From DATEMU01 sp964414585 (GTDB lineage Bacteria; Planctomycetota; Phycisphaerae; UBA1845; UTPLA1), in contig CAYPXR010000072.1 in the NCBI GenBank assembly GCA_964414585.1, positions 24,683-88,682 of the forward strand: a DNA stretch of 64,000 nucleotides, in the 5' to 3' direction. Positions 1 through 7,825 of this stretch are shown here, piece by piece (the first letter of the stretch is position 1; each line of letters begins with the position of its first letter). The position numbers and the translations under genes are program-made. The notes beneath the pieces were generated by a model. The model searched no databases, had not been told where the DNA came from, and saw only the letters and a program-made list of their open reading frames with translations.

Positions 1-544
1 TTTCAATCTCCTGCGCGATCTGTGCCTGCTTGGCGGAATCGTTGGCCGCATCGCGGTAATTACGCGACAGCTCGCCGAGCTGCCGCTCGTTCTTGAATTC
101 CTCGACGATTCCCTTCGCCAAATCCGGTCGCTGGTCTCGCAAAAGCATCGTGTACTCTTTGAACGTGGGGACGACCGTGCGAATGGCGTTGCGAAACCGC
201 TCAGGGTTTCGCTCGCGAAGTTTTTGCAACTTCGCGTAGGCCTCCGGCAGATTGTTGCGCAGCATCTCCATGACCCGGTCGGCCATTTCGGTCGGCAGCT
301 CATCATTGGGGCCGTTATTTCCCTGACGGCGATCATCCATCCGTCGTCGCATCCGATCGCGAGGTCGCTCATCGCGCCGCCCGTCGCCGTTGCGAGGCTC
401 GCGCGCTCTTGGTTCGCTGCCGTCATCGTTCGGCGGCGGCTGCACGGCGAACGCCGTGGACGTCCCCATCAATATCGCGGCGAACGCGATGCTGAGCAAA
501 GTTAGAACTCTTGAAGTCTTGCATTGACGCGGGTGCGGGCTCAT
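1..544 (-). CDS. Secreted helical protein of unknown function, 3' end outside window
   Basis: This gene is open from an ATG at 544 to the window edge, so its C-terminus is missing. A GAGGA ribosome site lies about 5 nt before the ATG. The first ~33 residues form a Sec signal peptide (basic start, then a Leu/Ile/Ala-rich core ending Ala-Phe-Ala). An Arg/Asp-rich low-complexity stretch follows at about 40-75, then a charged, helix-prone region. It follows the ECF sigma and anti-sigma genes in the same direction, 17 nt after the anti-sigma stop, so it is probably the third gene of that operon and may act in or respond to the envelope. I do not recognise a catalytic motif. Its small helical design recalls periplasmic stress sensors, but that is a guess. 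Confidence 0.7.
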   Translation of the reverse strand, partial: MSPHPRQCKTSRVLTLLSIAFAAILMGTSTAFAVQPPPNDDGSEPRAREPRNGDGRRDERPRDRMRRRMDDRRQGNNGPNDELPTEMADRVMEMLRNNLPEAYAKLQKLRERNPERFRNAIRTVVPTFKEYTMLLRDQRPDLAKGIVEEFKNERQLGELSRNYRDAANDSAKQAQIAQEIE

Positions 545-561
545 AGGTGTCCTCGAATCCG

Positions 562-1056
562 TCAGCCTTGTGAACGGCCGGATTTTGTCGTCCCGCCGCG
601 AACAGGCTCGGACGAAGAATCATCGTTGAGGGCGTCTTCCAGCGCATGATACATCGAAGCGCCGCCGGCGCTCCATCGCTGTTCGGAGGACCACTCTTCC
701 AGGTCCGTCATATCATCATCCATCGAAGCCAACTGCACCGTTTCCTGCCGCGCCGACTCCGGCAAGAGCTGTTGAACCTCCGCCTCGACGGCGGCGAGCG
801 GCTGCGTCGGGACCGTTCGATCCACGGCGAACCAGCCGACCGTCACGCAAAGCGCGATGGCGGCCGCCGCGCCGAGCACGCCCTGCCACGATTTCCATGA
901 CCTCGTGGAGATCGTGCCGAGCATTCGCGCCGCTTCGCGCCGGGCCGCCTGCTTCGCGCGGGTGACGGCCTCGGCCGAGGGTGCCGGCGACTTGAACCCC
1001 GCCAGCCAAGCCTCGTGGACCTCGATCTCTTCGATTTGTCGATCTTGCTCGTTCAC
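562..1056 (-). CDS. Putative membrane anti-sigma factor
   Basis: The 164-residue protein has a charged cytoplasmic N-terminus (1-55), one transmembrane helix at about 57-78 (Ala/Val/Leu-rich, Trp at both edges) and an acidic, Ser/Asp-rich C-terminal part that would lie outside the membrane. Its ATG overlaps the stop of the upstream ECF sigma gene by four bases (ATGA), the usual arrangement of a sigma factor with its membrane-bound inhibitor. There is no zinc-type HxxxCxxC motif, so it is not a ZAS-domain anti-sigma. The function rests on position and topology, not on a recognised domain. Confidence 0.65.
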   Translation of the reverse strand: MNEQDRQIEEIEVHEAWLAGFKSPAPSAEAVTRAKQAARREAARMLGTISTRSWKSWQGVLGAAAAIALCVTVGWFAVDRTVPTQPLAAVEAEVQQLLPESARQETVQLASMDDDMTDLEEWSSEQRWSAGGASMYHALEDALNDDSSSEPVRGGTTKSGRSQG

Positions 1057-1649
1057 GTATTCGCTCCCCCGCCTTCCATGATCTTTCGCAATCGCGCGAG
1101 CCCTCGATGTCCCCTCGCCAGCGCCGTCCCCAGCGGCACGTTCGTCGCTTCGGCGATTTCCTTGAACGTCATTTGCGAAAAATGCCGAAGCATGATCACT
1201 TCTCGTTCCGCCGCCGGCAGTGTTGCCAGGGCTTTGTGCAATTCGTCCATCGTTTCGCCGTGGACGAGTCCGGCATCAACCGACGCTTCCGACGAAGCGA
1301 GGTCTTCCATCGACGTCACGCCCGAGAGCGGCCGGTTCTCGGAGTCGCTCTCGATGATCGCCACCAGCCTCGGCGAGCGGCGAACTTTGCGAACGCGATC
1401 GCGGGCCAGATTCGCCGCGATACGAAAGAGCCACGCCTCGAACCGTCCGTCATGCTGATAGGCGCCGATCATCCTGACGAGTCGGACAAAGACCTCCTGC
1501 ATCAGGTCCTCGGCGTCGGGTCGGGAGCCGGTCATCCTGTAGAGAAAGCCGAAGATTCGGCCCGCAAAGTGCTCCACCAGCCGGTCCAGGCACGCCGAAT
1601 CGCCGCGCTGGGCTCCCAGGATCGCCGCCGACAGCGCCTCGCCGTCCAT
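1053..1649 (-). CDS. ECF-type RNA polymerase sigma factor
   Basis: The 198-residue protein has both core ECF domains. Region 2 spans about residues 12-85, with the Asp-Ala-Glu-Asp-Leu motif, an aromatic/Arg helix and Trp-Leu-Phe-Arg-Ile-Ala. Region 4 spans about 135-190, with Leu-Pro-Ala-Ala-Glu-Arg-Glu-Val followed by a helix-turn-helix. A Ser/Glu-rich linker of ~40 residues separates them, longer than in minimal ECF factors. It would direct RNA polymerase to a small regulon under control of the membrane protein encoded directly downstream, to which it is translationally coupled. No target promoter could be assigned. Confidence 0.9.
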   Translation of the reverse strand: MDGEALSAAILGAQRGDSACLDRLVEHFAGRIFGFLYRMTGSRPDAEDLMQEVFVRLVRMIGAYQHDGRFEAWLFRIAANLARDRVRKVRRSPRLVAIIESDSENRPLSGVTSMEDLASSEASVDAGLVHGETMDELHKALATLPAAEREVIMLRHFSQMTFKEIAEATNVPLGTALARGHRGLARLRKIMEGGGANT

Positions 1650-1843
1650 CAGACCTCACTAAGCCAAACGCCGGGCCGCGATTTCCATTGCACGATCACT
1701 CGACGACCGTAAGTGGCTTAAAGGCCTCAGATTATGAGGCTCTTTTGACCGCCGTAAAGGCGGAAAAGGCGGACCATTGCCTTGAACTTCAAGGGGTTCG
1801 CCGATATGCCGTTTCATCGAAAGACGTTCGTTTTCGGAGCGGA

Positions 1844-2797
1844 ATGCCAATGGGAAAAGCAGAATCGACGACGATCGGGCTCGTGGGTTGCGGCGCTTGG
1901 GGGCGTTTCATCCTGCGCGACTTGGTGTCATTAGGGTGCCGCGCGACCGTCGTGGAGATTTCGCCTTCGGGAGTCGAAAACGCAAATGCCGGTGGGGCCC
2001 ATCGAGTGGTGGAGCGGATCGCCGAGCTGGGTGAACCGTCCGGCGTGGTCGTTGCGACACCGACCGCCACGCACTTTGAAGTGGTCAGCGAGGTGTTGGA
2101 CCGATTCCCCAAAATTCCGGTCTTCTGCGAGAAACCGCTGACCTGTGATGCGGCACACGCCCGGACCCTCGTCGAAACGGGAGGCGATCGGCTGTTCGTG
2201 ATGCACAAGTGGCGCTATCACCCCGGCGTGGAGGCCCTTGCGAAGATTGCTTGCAGCGGAGAATTGGGACCGGTCACCGGAATCCGTTGCACGCGCGCCG
2301 GTTGGGGGTCGCCCCACGCCGACGTTCATGCAATTTGGATTTTGCTGCCGCACGATCTATCGATCATCCAGCACGTTTTCGGTGCGATCCCCGATCCACA
2401 GGCAGCCGCCTATGATTTCGATTCAACGGGCGACCCCGCTGGTCTCTTCGCGCTGCTGGGCCGACAGCCGTGGGCGATCATGGACATTTCGGCACGGCGA
2501 CCGGACAAAAAGCGCGAGATCCAGTTGCACTGCCGGGATGGTATTGCAACGCTCGGCGGAGCGTATGACGAAGAGTTGGATATTGCCCGGATGGCCCGGG
2601 CGAGAAACGCTCCGCCGGCGGAAATCGAACATCGACCGATTGGCTCGACGATGCCGCTCCTGGCGGAGTTGACCGCCTTCGTCAATTTTGCGCGGGGCTG
2701 CGGTTCCGCGCCGATGAGCGATGCCGCCGAAGGGGCCCGGGTCGTTGAAATGATCTGCAAGATCCATGAGTTGGCGGGGGGGGCATCCAACTCATGA
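1844..2797 (+). CDS. Gfo/Idh/MocA-family NAD(P)-dependent oxidoreductase
   Basis: An N-terminal Rossmann fold (Gly-x-Gly-x-x-Gly, at Gly-Leu-Val-Gly-Cys-Gly-Ala-Trp-Gly) and a Glu-Lys-Pro motif identify the Gfo/Idh/MocA family, which oxidises or reduces sugars and similar polyols. I start it at ATG 1844, which follows GGAG at 1836-1839. ATG 1850 is an equally good start, giving 315-317 residues. The open frame runs upstream to 1688, but that part does not look like the family. The stop overlaps the glycosyltransferase start (ATGA), so the two are co-translated. The substrate is unknown, and a nucleotide-sugar or surface-polysaccharide role is inferred from its neighbours. A run of eight G lies near its end. 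Confidence 0.85.
   Translation: MPMGKAESTTIGLVGCGAWGRFILRDLVSLGCRATVVEISPSGVENANAGGAHRVVERIAELGEPSGVVVATPTATHFEVVSEVLDRFPKIPVFCEKPLTCDAAHARTLVETGGDRLFVMHKWRYHPGVEALAKIACSGELGPVTGIRCTRAGWGSPHADVHAIWILLPHDLSIIQHVFGAIPDPQAAAYDFDSTGDPAGLFALLGRQPWAIMDISARRPDKKREIQLHCRDGIATLGGAYDEELDIARMARARNAPPAEIEHRPIGSTMPLLAELTAFVNFARGCGSAPMSDAAEGARVVEMICKIHELAGGASNS
2765..2796 (+). repeat. 10-bp inverted repeat with G8 loop covering a start codon
   Basis: CATGAGTTGG at 2765-2774 is the exact reverse complement of 2787-2796. The 12-nt loop holds eight consecutive G (2776-2783). The right arm contains the ATG of the glycosyltransferase gene, and the loop lies in the last codons of the oxidoreductase. In mRNA the stem would hide the start codon unless ribosomes finishing the upstream gene open it. 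Confidence 0.75.
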
Positions 2798-3831
2798 CCC
2801 TTGCGGCGACGGTTTTGATACCAACGCACGAGCACGGCTCGCTGCTCACGCTCGCCGCGCGCAGCGCGCTGAAGCAGACCGTCCGCGATCTGGAAGTCCT
2901 GATCGTCGGCGACGGCGTGAACGACGCGACGCGAACGGCCGCTCAAGAACTGGCCCAAGAGGACCCGCGTGTTCGATTTTTCGATCTGCCCAAAGGACCG
3001 AATCGGGGTGAGACGCTTCGTCATCAGGTGATGCAGGAAGCGAGAGGAGAAATCGTCTGCTGTTTGTGCGATGACGATCTGTACCTGCCCGGTCATGTTG
3101 AATCGATGCGCGAATTGCTTCGCGACGCGGATTTTGCCCACGCGTTGCCGACTCAATTGACGCCGGACGGTAATCTGGAGATTTTCCTGGGGCACTTGGA
3201 AAATCCCGGCGCTATCGAACGCATGCAGGGCCTTTGGAATTTCATCCCCCTGAGTTGCGGCGCACACACGCTCGCCTTCTACCGCAAGCTGCCGCACGGC
3301 TGGAAGACTTCGCCCCCCGGCGTATGGACAGATCTGTTCATGTGGCGTCAATTCCTGACCGCCCCGGGTTGTCGGTCCGTGAGCGGATGGCGTCCGACCG
3401 TCCTCCATTTTCCGACGCCGGACCGCAAGGACTGGTCGATCGAACGCCGCCTGGAGGAAATGCAGTCGTGGTTCGAGAGGCTGGACGATCCGCAACTGGA
3501 ACAGGAAATGACCCGGAAGGCGATCGATCGGCTGACGGCTCGGGGCTTTGCGGAGTACGTAGCGCTGGAGTCCGTCCAGCATCAGTTGGACAAACTCGCG
3601 CGAGAGGCATCGGTCCTGTGGGAGCAAAGTGAAGATCGCAATCGGAGGATCCAATCGCTCGAAAGCGAACTGGTCGAGACTCGGAAGAAGTTTTTTCATG
3701 CGCGAGATGAATTACAGGGAATGCAGGACACGATCACCTGGCGGCTTCGAAATCGCGCCGTCCGCTGGCCGTTTTTCGCGAAGATTGTCCGACGCCTGGG
3801 TCGGCGGAAACCCTCGCCTGAAGTTCGCTGA
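2794..3831 (+). CDS. Family 2 glycosyltransferase with C-terminal coiled coil
   Basis: The first ~230 residues form a GT-A glycosyltransferase: a Val-Leu-Ile-Pro-Thr start, a Leu-Glu-Val-Leu-Ile-Val-Gly-Asp strand and the metal-binding Asp-Asp-Asp at about residue 92. It should transfer a sugar from a nucleotide donor to an acceptor in surface polysaccharide or glycan synthesis. Residues ~260-330 are a Glu/Arg-rich coiled coil ending in Trp-Arg-Leu-Arg-Asn and a basic amphipathic tail, typical of enzymes that sit on the inner face of the membrane. It is translationally coupled to the oxidoreductase. Its 3' end overlaps the convergent epimerase gene by about 98 bp. Confidence 0.88.
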   Translation: MTLAATVLIPTHEHGSLLTLAARSALKQTVRDLEVLIVGDGVNDATRTAAQELAQEDPRVRFFDLPKGPNRGETLRHQVMQEARGEIVCCLCDDDLYLPGHVESMRELLRDADFAHALPTQLTPDGNLEIFLGHLENPGAIERMQGLWNFIPLSCGAHTLAFYRKLPHGWKTSPPGVWTDLFMWRQFLTAPGCRSVSGWRPTVLHFPTPDRKDWSIERRLEEMQSWFERLDDPQLEQEMTRKAIDRLTARGFAEYVALESVQHQLDKLAREASVLWEQSEDRNRRIQSLESELVETRKKFFHARDELQGMQDTITWRLRNRAVRWPFFAKIVRRLGRRKPSPEVR

Positions 3832-4321
3832 ACGTGCCCAGGGCGGCGTCGCGAGGCGAGAGGATCGGATCGTCGCTCGGCCACGTCAGGCCCAGCTCCG
3901 GGTCGTCATAGCGACACCCGAGTTCGTCGGTGACGTCCCAATATTCGCTGACGGCATAAAGGTGAAGGGACGGCTCGAAATAGTAAAAGCCGTGGAGGAT
4001 GCCGGGTGGGATGGTCAGGGATTGCAGTTGCCCTCCGGAGAATTTCAGTGAACTCCGCAGACCGACCGTCGGCGAGTTCGGTCGCAGATCGGCCAGATTG
4101 ACCAGGACTCGGCCGCGAATGACGGTCAAATAATCCCAGTGTCGAAGATGAAGGTGTGCCCCTCGCAAGACGTTGGCCTCACTGGTCACCGCATTCCACT
4201 GGACGGCGTTGACATGAGGCGGCCACGATTGTCGGTATATCTCTGTAAAGATCCCCCGCGGATCTCGATGCATGTCGAGCGCCGTAAGAATGACTCCTGC
4301 TGGCATGGCCGGTTTTGGCAT
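3734..4321 (-). CDS. RmlC-like cupin, dTDP-4-dehydrorhamnose 3,5-epimerase family
   Basis: The 195-residue protein has the RmlC pattern: Asp-x-Arg-Gly-x-Phe near residue 21, Leu-Arg-Gly-Ala-His with the likely base His near 55, a Val-x-x-Gly-x-Val-x-Val strand, Ile-Pro-Pro-Gly-x-x-His-Gly-Phe near 105, and a Tyr-rich strand. Canonical RmlC enzymes epimerise C3 and C5 of the 4-keto sugar in dTDP-rhamnose synthesis. This divergent copy could use a related sugar. The C-terminal ~35 residues are not conserved and overlap the end of the convergent glycosyltransferase. A second Met lies five codons downstream, and no clear ribosome site decides between the two starts. The neighbours suggest surface-sugar synthesis. 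Confidence 0.75.
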   Translation of the reverse strand: MPKPAMPAGVILTALDMHRDPRGIFTEIYRQSWPPHVNAVQWNAVTSEANVLRGAHLHLRHWDYLTVIRGRVLVNLADLRPNSPTVGLRSSLKFSGGQLQSLTIPPGILHGFYYFEPSLHLYAVSEYWDVTDELGCRYDDPELGLTWPSDDPILSPRDAALGTFSELQARVSADPGVGQSSRKTASGRRDFEAAR

Positions 4322-4436
4322 GGTGCGTCAAGTATAGGCCGATTCGATCAATCCGAGGGCTTTCTTCGAAGATCTGGGGCGGAAAATCGGACTATCCCAT
4401 CGGCACTGACCGGTTTTTGTTCATGGCAGAGAGCCC

Positions 4437-4464
4437 TTGCCGCCCTCGACGGATGGGTTATACT
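4437..4464 (+). promoter_or_regulatory. Candidate sigma-70 promoter for rpmB-gatCA
   Basis: TTGCCG (4437-4442) and TATACT (4459-4464) are separated by 16 bp, about 45 nt before the rpmB ATG. The gap separates the divergent RmlC-like gene from rpmB, so a promoter is expected here. Confidence 0.5.
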
Positions 4465-4509
4465 GATCGGTCTTCGATTTCGTTGAACCCGATTTAAGCG
4501 AGGTTTCCG

Positions 4510-4779
4510 ATGCCCCGTGTCTGTCACTTTACCGGCAAGAAAACGACCACCGGCCGCCAATATACCCATCGCGGCAAGGCCAAGTACCTGGGCGGCGTCG
4601 GCACCAAAGTGACCGGCAGGACCAAGCGGAAGTTCAAGCCGAACATTCAGCGCGTCCGGGCGGTCATCGACGGTCAGATCGTCCGCATCAAGGTCTCGAC
4701 CCGAGCGATCCGCATGGGTCTCGTGACCAAGCCCATGAAGCGGAACTACAAGCCCGAGGCACAATCCGCGAGCGCCTGA
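4510..4779 (+). CDS. rpmB: 50S ribosomal protein L28
   Basis: The 89-residue basic protein begins with the L28 signature (Pro-Arg-Val-Cys-x-x-Thr-Gly-Lys-Lys) and contains Lys-Arg-Lys-Phe-Lys-Pro-Asn-Ile-Gln, the planctomycete-like form of the central L28 motif. It is slightly longer than the E. coli protein (78) because of a Gly-rich insertion near residue 30. It binds 23S rRNA late in 50S assembly. A GCGAGG site precedes the ATG. gatC follows after 13 nt, so the tRNA amidotransferase genes are probably co-transcribed with it. Confidence 0.93.
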   Translation: MPRVCHFTGKKTTTGRQYTHRGKAKYLGGVGTKVTGRTKRKFKPNIQRVRAVIDGQIVRIKVSTRAIRMGLVTKPMKRNYKPEAQSASA

Positions 4780-4792
4780 TACACTGGCGCCC

Positions 4793-5098
4793 ATGTCCGC
4801 GAAGATTGATCCCGACAAGGTCCGGTACATCGCCCATCTGGCGAGGCTCAAACTCACCGACGAGGAAATTGCGCGCTTCGGTGCGCAGCTCGGCGGCATC
4901 CTCGAATACGTTGAAAAGCTGAACGAGGTCGACGTGACCGGTGTCGAACCGACGGCGCATCCGCTCGATGTTTTCAATGTCCTGGCGGATGACGTGCCGG
5001 TCGCGCCGATCGGTGCCGATAAGGCGCTGGCCAATGCGCCGTCGCCCGTCCCGCCGTACTTCAAGGTTCCCAAAGTCCTCGACCAGGAGACGGCATGA
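4793..5098 (+). CDS. gatC: Aspartyl/glutamyl-tRNA amidotransferase subunit C
   Basis: This 101-residue GatC carries the expected helical N-terminus (Val-x-x-Ile-Ala-x-Leu-Ala-Arg-Leu), a Leu-Gly-x-Ile-Leu-x-Tyr-Val segment, and the Val-Glu-Pro-Thr and Asp-Asp-Val elements that wrap around GatA. The heterotrimer GatCAB converts misacylated Glu-tRNA(Gln) or Asp-tRNA(Asn) to the correct amide. It overlaps gatA by ATGA at 5095-5098. gatB is not in this window. Confidence 0.93.
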   Translation: MSAKIDPDKVRYIAHLARLKLTDEEIARFGAQLGGILEYVEKLNEVDVTGVEPTAHPLDVFNVLADDVPVAPIGADKALANAPSPVPPYFKVPKVLDQETA

Positions 5099-6501
5099 GC
5101 GCGACCGCCTCCCAACAAGTGGCCGACGCGCTGGCGCGGATCAAACGGATCGATCCCCAGCTTCGCTGTTGCCTCCGCACGCTTGACGACGACGCAAAAC
5201 GCCATGCGGCGGCGCTGGACGGTCAAAAGAAATCGGGCCCGCTTTTCGGCGCGCCCGTCATCGTTAAAGACAACATCTGTACCGCCGCCGGCACGACGAC
5301 CTGCGGCTCAAAAATCCTGGCCAATTACCGCTCGCCCTACGACGCCCACGTCATCGAGCGGCTGCACGACGCCGGTGCCGTCATCGTCGCCAAGGCCAAT
5401 CTCGACGAGTTCGCGATGGGCAGTTCCACCGAGAATTCGGGCTTCTTTCCGACGCGAAACCCCTGGGACCCGCAGCGCGTGCCCGGTGGATCGTCCGGCG
5501 GATCGATCGCCGCCGTCGCGTCGCGGATGGTGCCGTACGCACTGGGCAGCGAGACCGGCGGGTCCGTGCGGCAGCCGGCGTCCTTCTGCGGTGTCTGCGG
5601 GCTCAAGCCGACCTATGGCCGCATCTCTCGGTACGGTCTCGTGGCCTTTGCCAGCAGTTTAGATCAAATCGGCGCGGCGGCGGCGGATGTGCGCGGTGTG
5701 GCGGAATTGCTCCACGCGATCGCCGGTCGCGACCCGCACGATTCCACCAGCGTCGATGAGCCGGTGCCCGATTACGTCGCCATGCTCGATGAACCCGTCG
5801 GCAAGATGCGGATTGGCTTTGCCCGCGAGTATTTCGGTGAAGGCTTGCATCCCGAGACGCGACAGGCCGTCGATGCGGCGATCGAGGTGTACAAAAAGCT
5901 CGGCGCGGAGGTCTTTGAGATATCCCTGCCGCACAGCCCCTATGTCATCGCGTGCTATTACCTCGTCTGCACGGCCGAGGCGTCGAGCAATCTCGCGCGG
6001 TTCGACGGCGTGCGCTATGGCCATCGCACGGCGAACCCAACGGACTATATTGATCTCTACAGCGCCTCGCGCGAGGAGGGATTCGGCGCAGAGGTCAAGC
6101 GGCGGATCATGCTCGGCACCTTCGCGCTGTCCAGCGGTTACTACGACGCGTATTATCTCAAGGCGCTGAAGGTGCGGACGCTCATCAAGCGGGACTTCGT
6201 GGAGGCGTTCAAAGGGTGCGACGTGATCCTGTCGCCGACGACGCCGACGCCCGCGTTCAAGCTCGGCGAAAAATCCGACGATCCGCTGGCGATGTATCTC
6301 GCGGACATCTACAACTGCGCCGCCAACCTCGCGGGCATTCCCGCGCTGTCGATCCCCTGCGGATTCACCGCGTCCGGCCTGCCGATCGGCCTGCAACTCA
6401 TGGGTCCGCACTTTGGCGAAGGGCGGGTTCTGCAAATCGCCAACGCCGTTCAAAAGGTGACGGACCATCACATCAGAAAGCCTCCAATTTGTGCGGCGTA
6501 G
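5095..6501 (+). CDS. gatA: Aspartyl/glutamyl-tRNA amidotransferase subunit A
   Basis: This 468-residue amidase-signature protein releases ammonia from glutamine for the GatB active site. The Ser-cisSer-Lys triad can be placed at Lys58, Ser133 (in Gly-Gly-Ser-Ser-Gly-Gly-Ser) and Ser157 (in Gly-Gly-Ser-Val-Arg). The 75- and 24-residue spacings match GatA exactly. Length is normal. It is translationally coupled to gatC and is the last gene of rpmB-gatC-gatA. An AT-rich intergenic region follows. Confidence 0.96.
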   Translation: MSATASQQVADALARIKRIDPQLRCCLRTLDDDAKRHAAALDGQKKSGPLFGAPVIVKDNICTAAGTTTCGSKILANYRSPYDAHVIERLHDAGAVIVAKANLDEFAMGSSTENSGFFPTRNPWDPQRVPGGSSGGSIAAVASRMVPYALGSETGGSVRQPASFCGVCGLKPTYGRISRYGLVAFASSLDQIGAAAADVRGVAELLHAIAGRDPHDSTSVDEPVPDYVAMLDEPVGKMRIGFAREYFGEGLHPETRQAVDAAIEVYKKLGAEVFEISLPHSPYVIACYYLVCTAEASSNLARFDGVRYGHRTANPTDYIDLYSASREEGFGAEVKRRIMLGTFALSSGYYDAYYLKALKVRTLIKRDFVEAFKGCDVILSPTTPTPAFKLGEKSDDPLAMYLADIYNCAANLAGIPALSIPCGFTASGLPIGLQLMGPHFGEGRVLQIANAVQKVTDHHIRKPPICAA

Positions 6502-6510
6502 TTTCGGTCA

Positions 6511-6540
6511 TAACTTAACTTGTTAACAAATATAAAGTTA
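6511..6540 (+). promoter_or_regulatory. Nested AT-rich palindrome, possible operator upstream of SPFH gene
   Basis: A perfect 10-bp palindrome, TTGTTAACAA (6520-6529), lies inside a 6-bp inverted repeat, TAACTT (6511-6516) and AAGTTA (6535-6540), with almost the same centre. The stretch is strikingly AT-rich for this genome and ends about 100 nt before the SPFH start. It could bind a dimeric regulator such as the ribbon-helix-helix protein two genes downstream. That link is inference. Confidence 0.4.
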
Positions 6541-6639
6541 CGTTCGCGTTAGATTTCCATCGGCACAACGTATATCTTTATGATATCATTGTGATAGATG
6601 GCTTTCTAGGGCCTAATGAAAAGAAAGGAAGGTAGGGTC

Positions 6640-7545
6640 ATGGCAGCCGAATTCGAACGGACACCGCGGAGTGGTTGGGCAATGCTGGCGCTTCTGATCG
6701 TGCTCTCGTTGGCGACGATTGCGGGGTTGATATATGCCTTGATGCTCTTTGCCGAGCCGGACATCCGGGCACATCCGCTCCCCAACGTCATCCATGTGAC
6801 TGCGTGGTCCCTCGCCATCACGACCGTGTTGGTGCTCTGGTTCGGCTTCTTCACGCTGCAACCGAACACGGCCGCCGTGTTGCTGCTCTTCGGCGAGTAC
6901 AAGGGCACCGCGCGGAAGCAGGGGTTCCACTGGGCGAACCCGTTCTACAAGAAGATTCACGTGTCTCTGCGGGCTCGCAACCTCAACGGCGAGAAGCTCA
7001 AGGTCAACGACGCGCGCGGCAACCCGATTGAGATCGCCGCGGTTGTTGTATGGCACGTGCAGGACACGGCGCGGGCGGTGTTCGACGTGGATGACTATGC
7101 GAAGTATGTGACTATCCAGAGCGAATCGGCCGTGCGCCATCTGGCCAGCAGCTATCCCTACGACAGCCACGAGGAAGGGCAGCTTTCGCTGCGCGGGAGC
7201 ATGGACGAAGTCTCGCAGGCGCTTCAGGGCGAATTGCAGGAGCGCCTTGCCAAGGCCGGCGTCGTCGTGGAGGAGGCGCGGCTGAGTCATCTGGCCTATG
7301 CCCCGGAGATCGCCGGCGCGATGCTCCGCCGCCAGCAGGCCGAGGCCGTCGTCGCGGCACGCATGAAAATCGTCGAAGGCGCCGTCGGCATGGTCCACAT
7401 GGCCCTGGAGCACCTGGAGAAGGACAAGGTCGTGGACCTCGACGGCGAGCGCAAGGCCGCGATGGTCAGCAATCTGCTCGTCGTGCTCTGCGGCGACCAC
7501 AACGCCCAGCCGGTCGTGAACACCGGCACGCTGTATGCCGGCTAG
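6640..7545 (+). CDS. SPFH/Band 7 (stomatin-prohibitin) membrane protein
   Basis: I start it at ATG 6640, 7 nt after GGAAGG. An upstream in-frame ATG at 6616 has no such site. The 301-residue product has two transmembrane helices (about 13-37 and 50-70), then an SPFH domain (about 75-240) with Pro-Asn-Thr-Ala-Ala-Val-Leu-x-x-Phe-Gly-x-Tyr at its start and an Ala/Glu/Arg-rich helix (Arg-Arg-Gln-Gln-Ala-Glu-Ala-Val-Val) near its end. SPFH proteins oligomerise in the membrane and organise proteases or lipid domains. The next gene encodes an Arc-like DNA-binding protein, a pairing I recall from other bacteria. Together they look like one two-gene unit. Confidence 0.88.
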   Translation: MAAEFERTPRSGWAMLALLIVLSLATIAGLIYALMLFAEPDIRAHPLPNVIHVTAWSLAITTVLVLWFGFFTLQPNTAAVLLLFGEYKGTARKQGFHWANPFYKKIHVSLRARNLNGEKLKVNDARGNPIEIAAVVVWHVQDTARAVFDVDDYAKYVTIQSESAVRHLASSYPYDSHEEGQLSLRGSMDEVSQALQGELQERLAKAGVVVEEARLSHLAYAPEIAGAMLRRQQAEAVVAARMKIVEGAVGMVHMALEHLEKDKVVDLDGERKAAMVSNLLVVLCGDHNAQPVVNTGTLYAG

Positions 7546-7555
7546 CACGGTTTTC

Positions 7556-7590
7556 GGCACACGGGCATGGAGGCCCGTGCCGCCGCTTTT
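7556..7590 (+). terminator. Hairpin with short T tract between SPFH and RHH genes
   Basis: ACGGGC (7561-7566) pairs with GCCCGT (7573-7578) around a 6-nt loop. GGC/GCC extends the stem past a 2-nt bulge, and TTTT follows at 7587-7590. It may lower transcription of the downstream gene relative to the SPFH gene, or belong to a dispersed hairpin family. The T tract is short. Confidence 0.4.
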
Positions 7591-7633
7591 ACAGATTTGA
7601 ATTCGGAAGGAGCACGAATCGGGGGCATCGGTC

Positions 7634-7825
7634 ATGGCGGACAAAAAGGCCTTATTGCTGCGTATTCCGCAAGACCTGTGGGACCAGCTCAACCGCTGGG
7701 CCCGGGACGATCTGCGTAGCGTCAATGCGCAGATTGAGTTTTTGCTGCGCGAGGCGGTGAGGAAGCGAAGCGGGAAGCCTTCGTCAGAACAAATAAAAGG
7801 ACCTGAGCAGCAACAAGAGAGCTAG
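7634..7825 (+). CDS. Ribbon-helix-helix (Arc-like) DNA-binding protein
   Basis: The 63-residue protein has the Arc/MetJ-type fold: an N-terminal strand (Ala-Leu-Leu-Leu-Arg-Ile-Pro), helix 1 (about 13-25), a turn with Ser-Val-Asn-Ala-Gln-Ile and helix 2 to about 45, then a polar tail. Proteins of this type dimerise and bind short operators, often as autorepressors or antitoxins. No toxin gene is adjacent. The partner is the SPFH gene upstream, so regulation of that gene is the simplest idea. Its TAG stop shares the CTAG tetramer at 7822-7825 with the stop of the convergent membrane protein. Confidence 0.8.
   Translation: MADKKALLLRIPQDLWDQLNRWARDDLRSVNAQIEFLLREAVRKRSGKPSSEQIKGPEQQQES

Noticed and set aside
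1727..1763. Short hairpins CCTCA-TGAGG and CCGCC-GGCGG upstream of the oxidoreductase
   Set aside because: Five-base stems without a T tract are expected by chance in GC-rich DNA.
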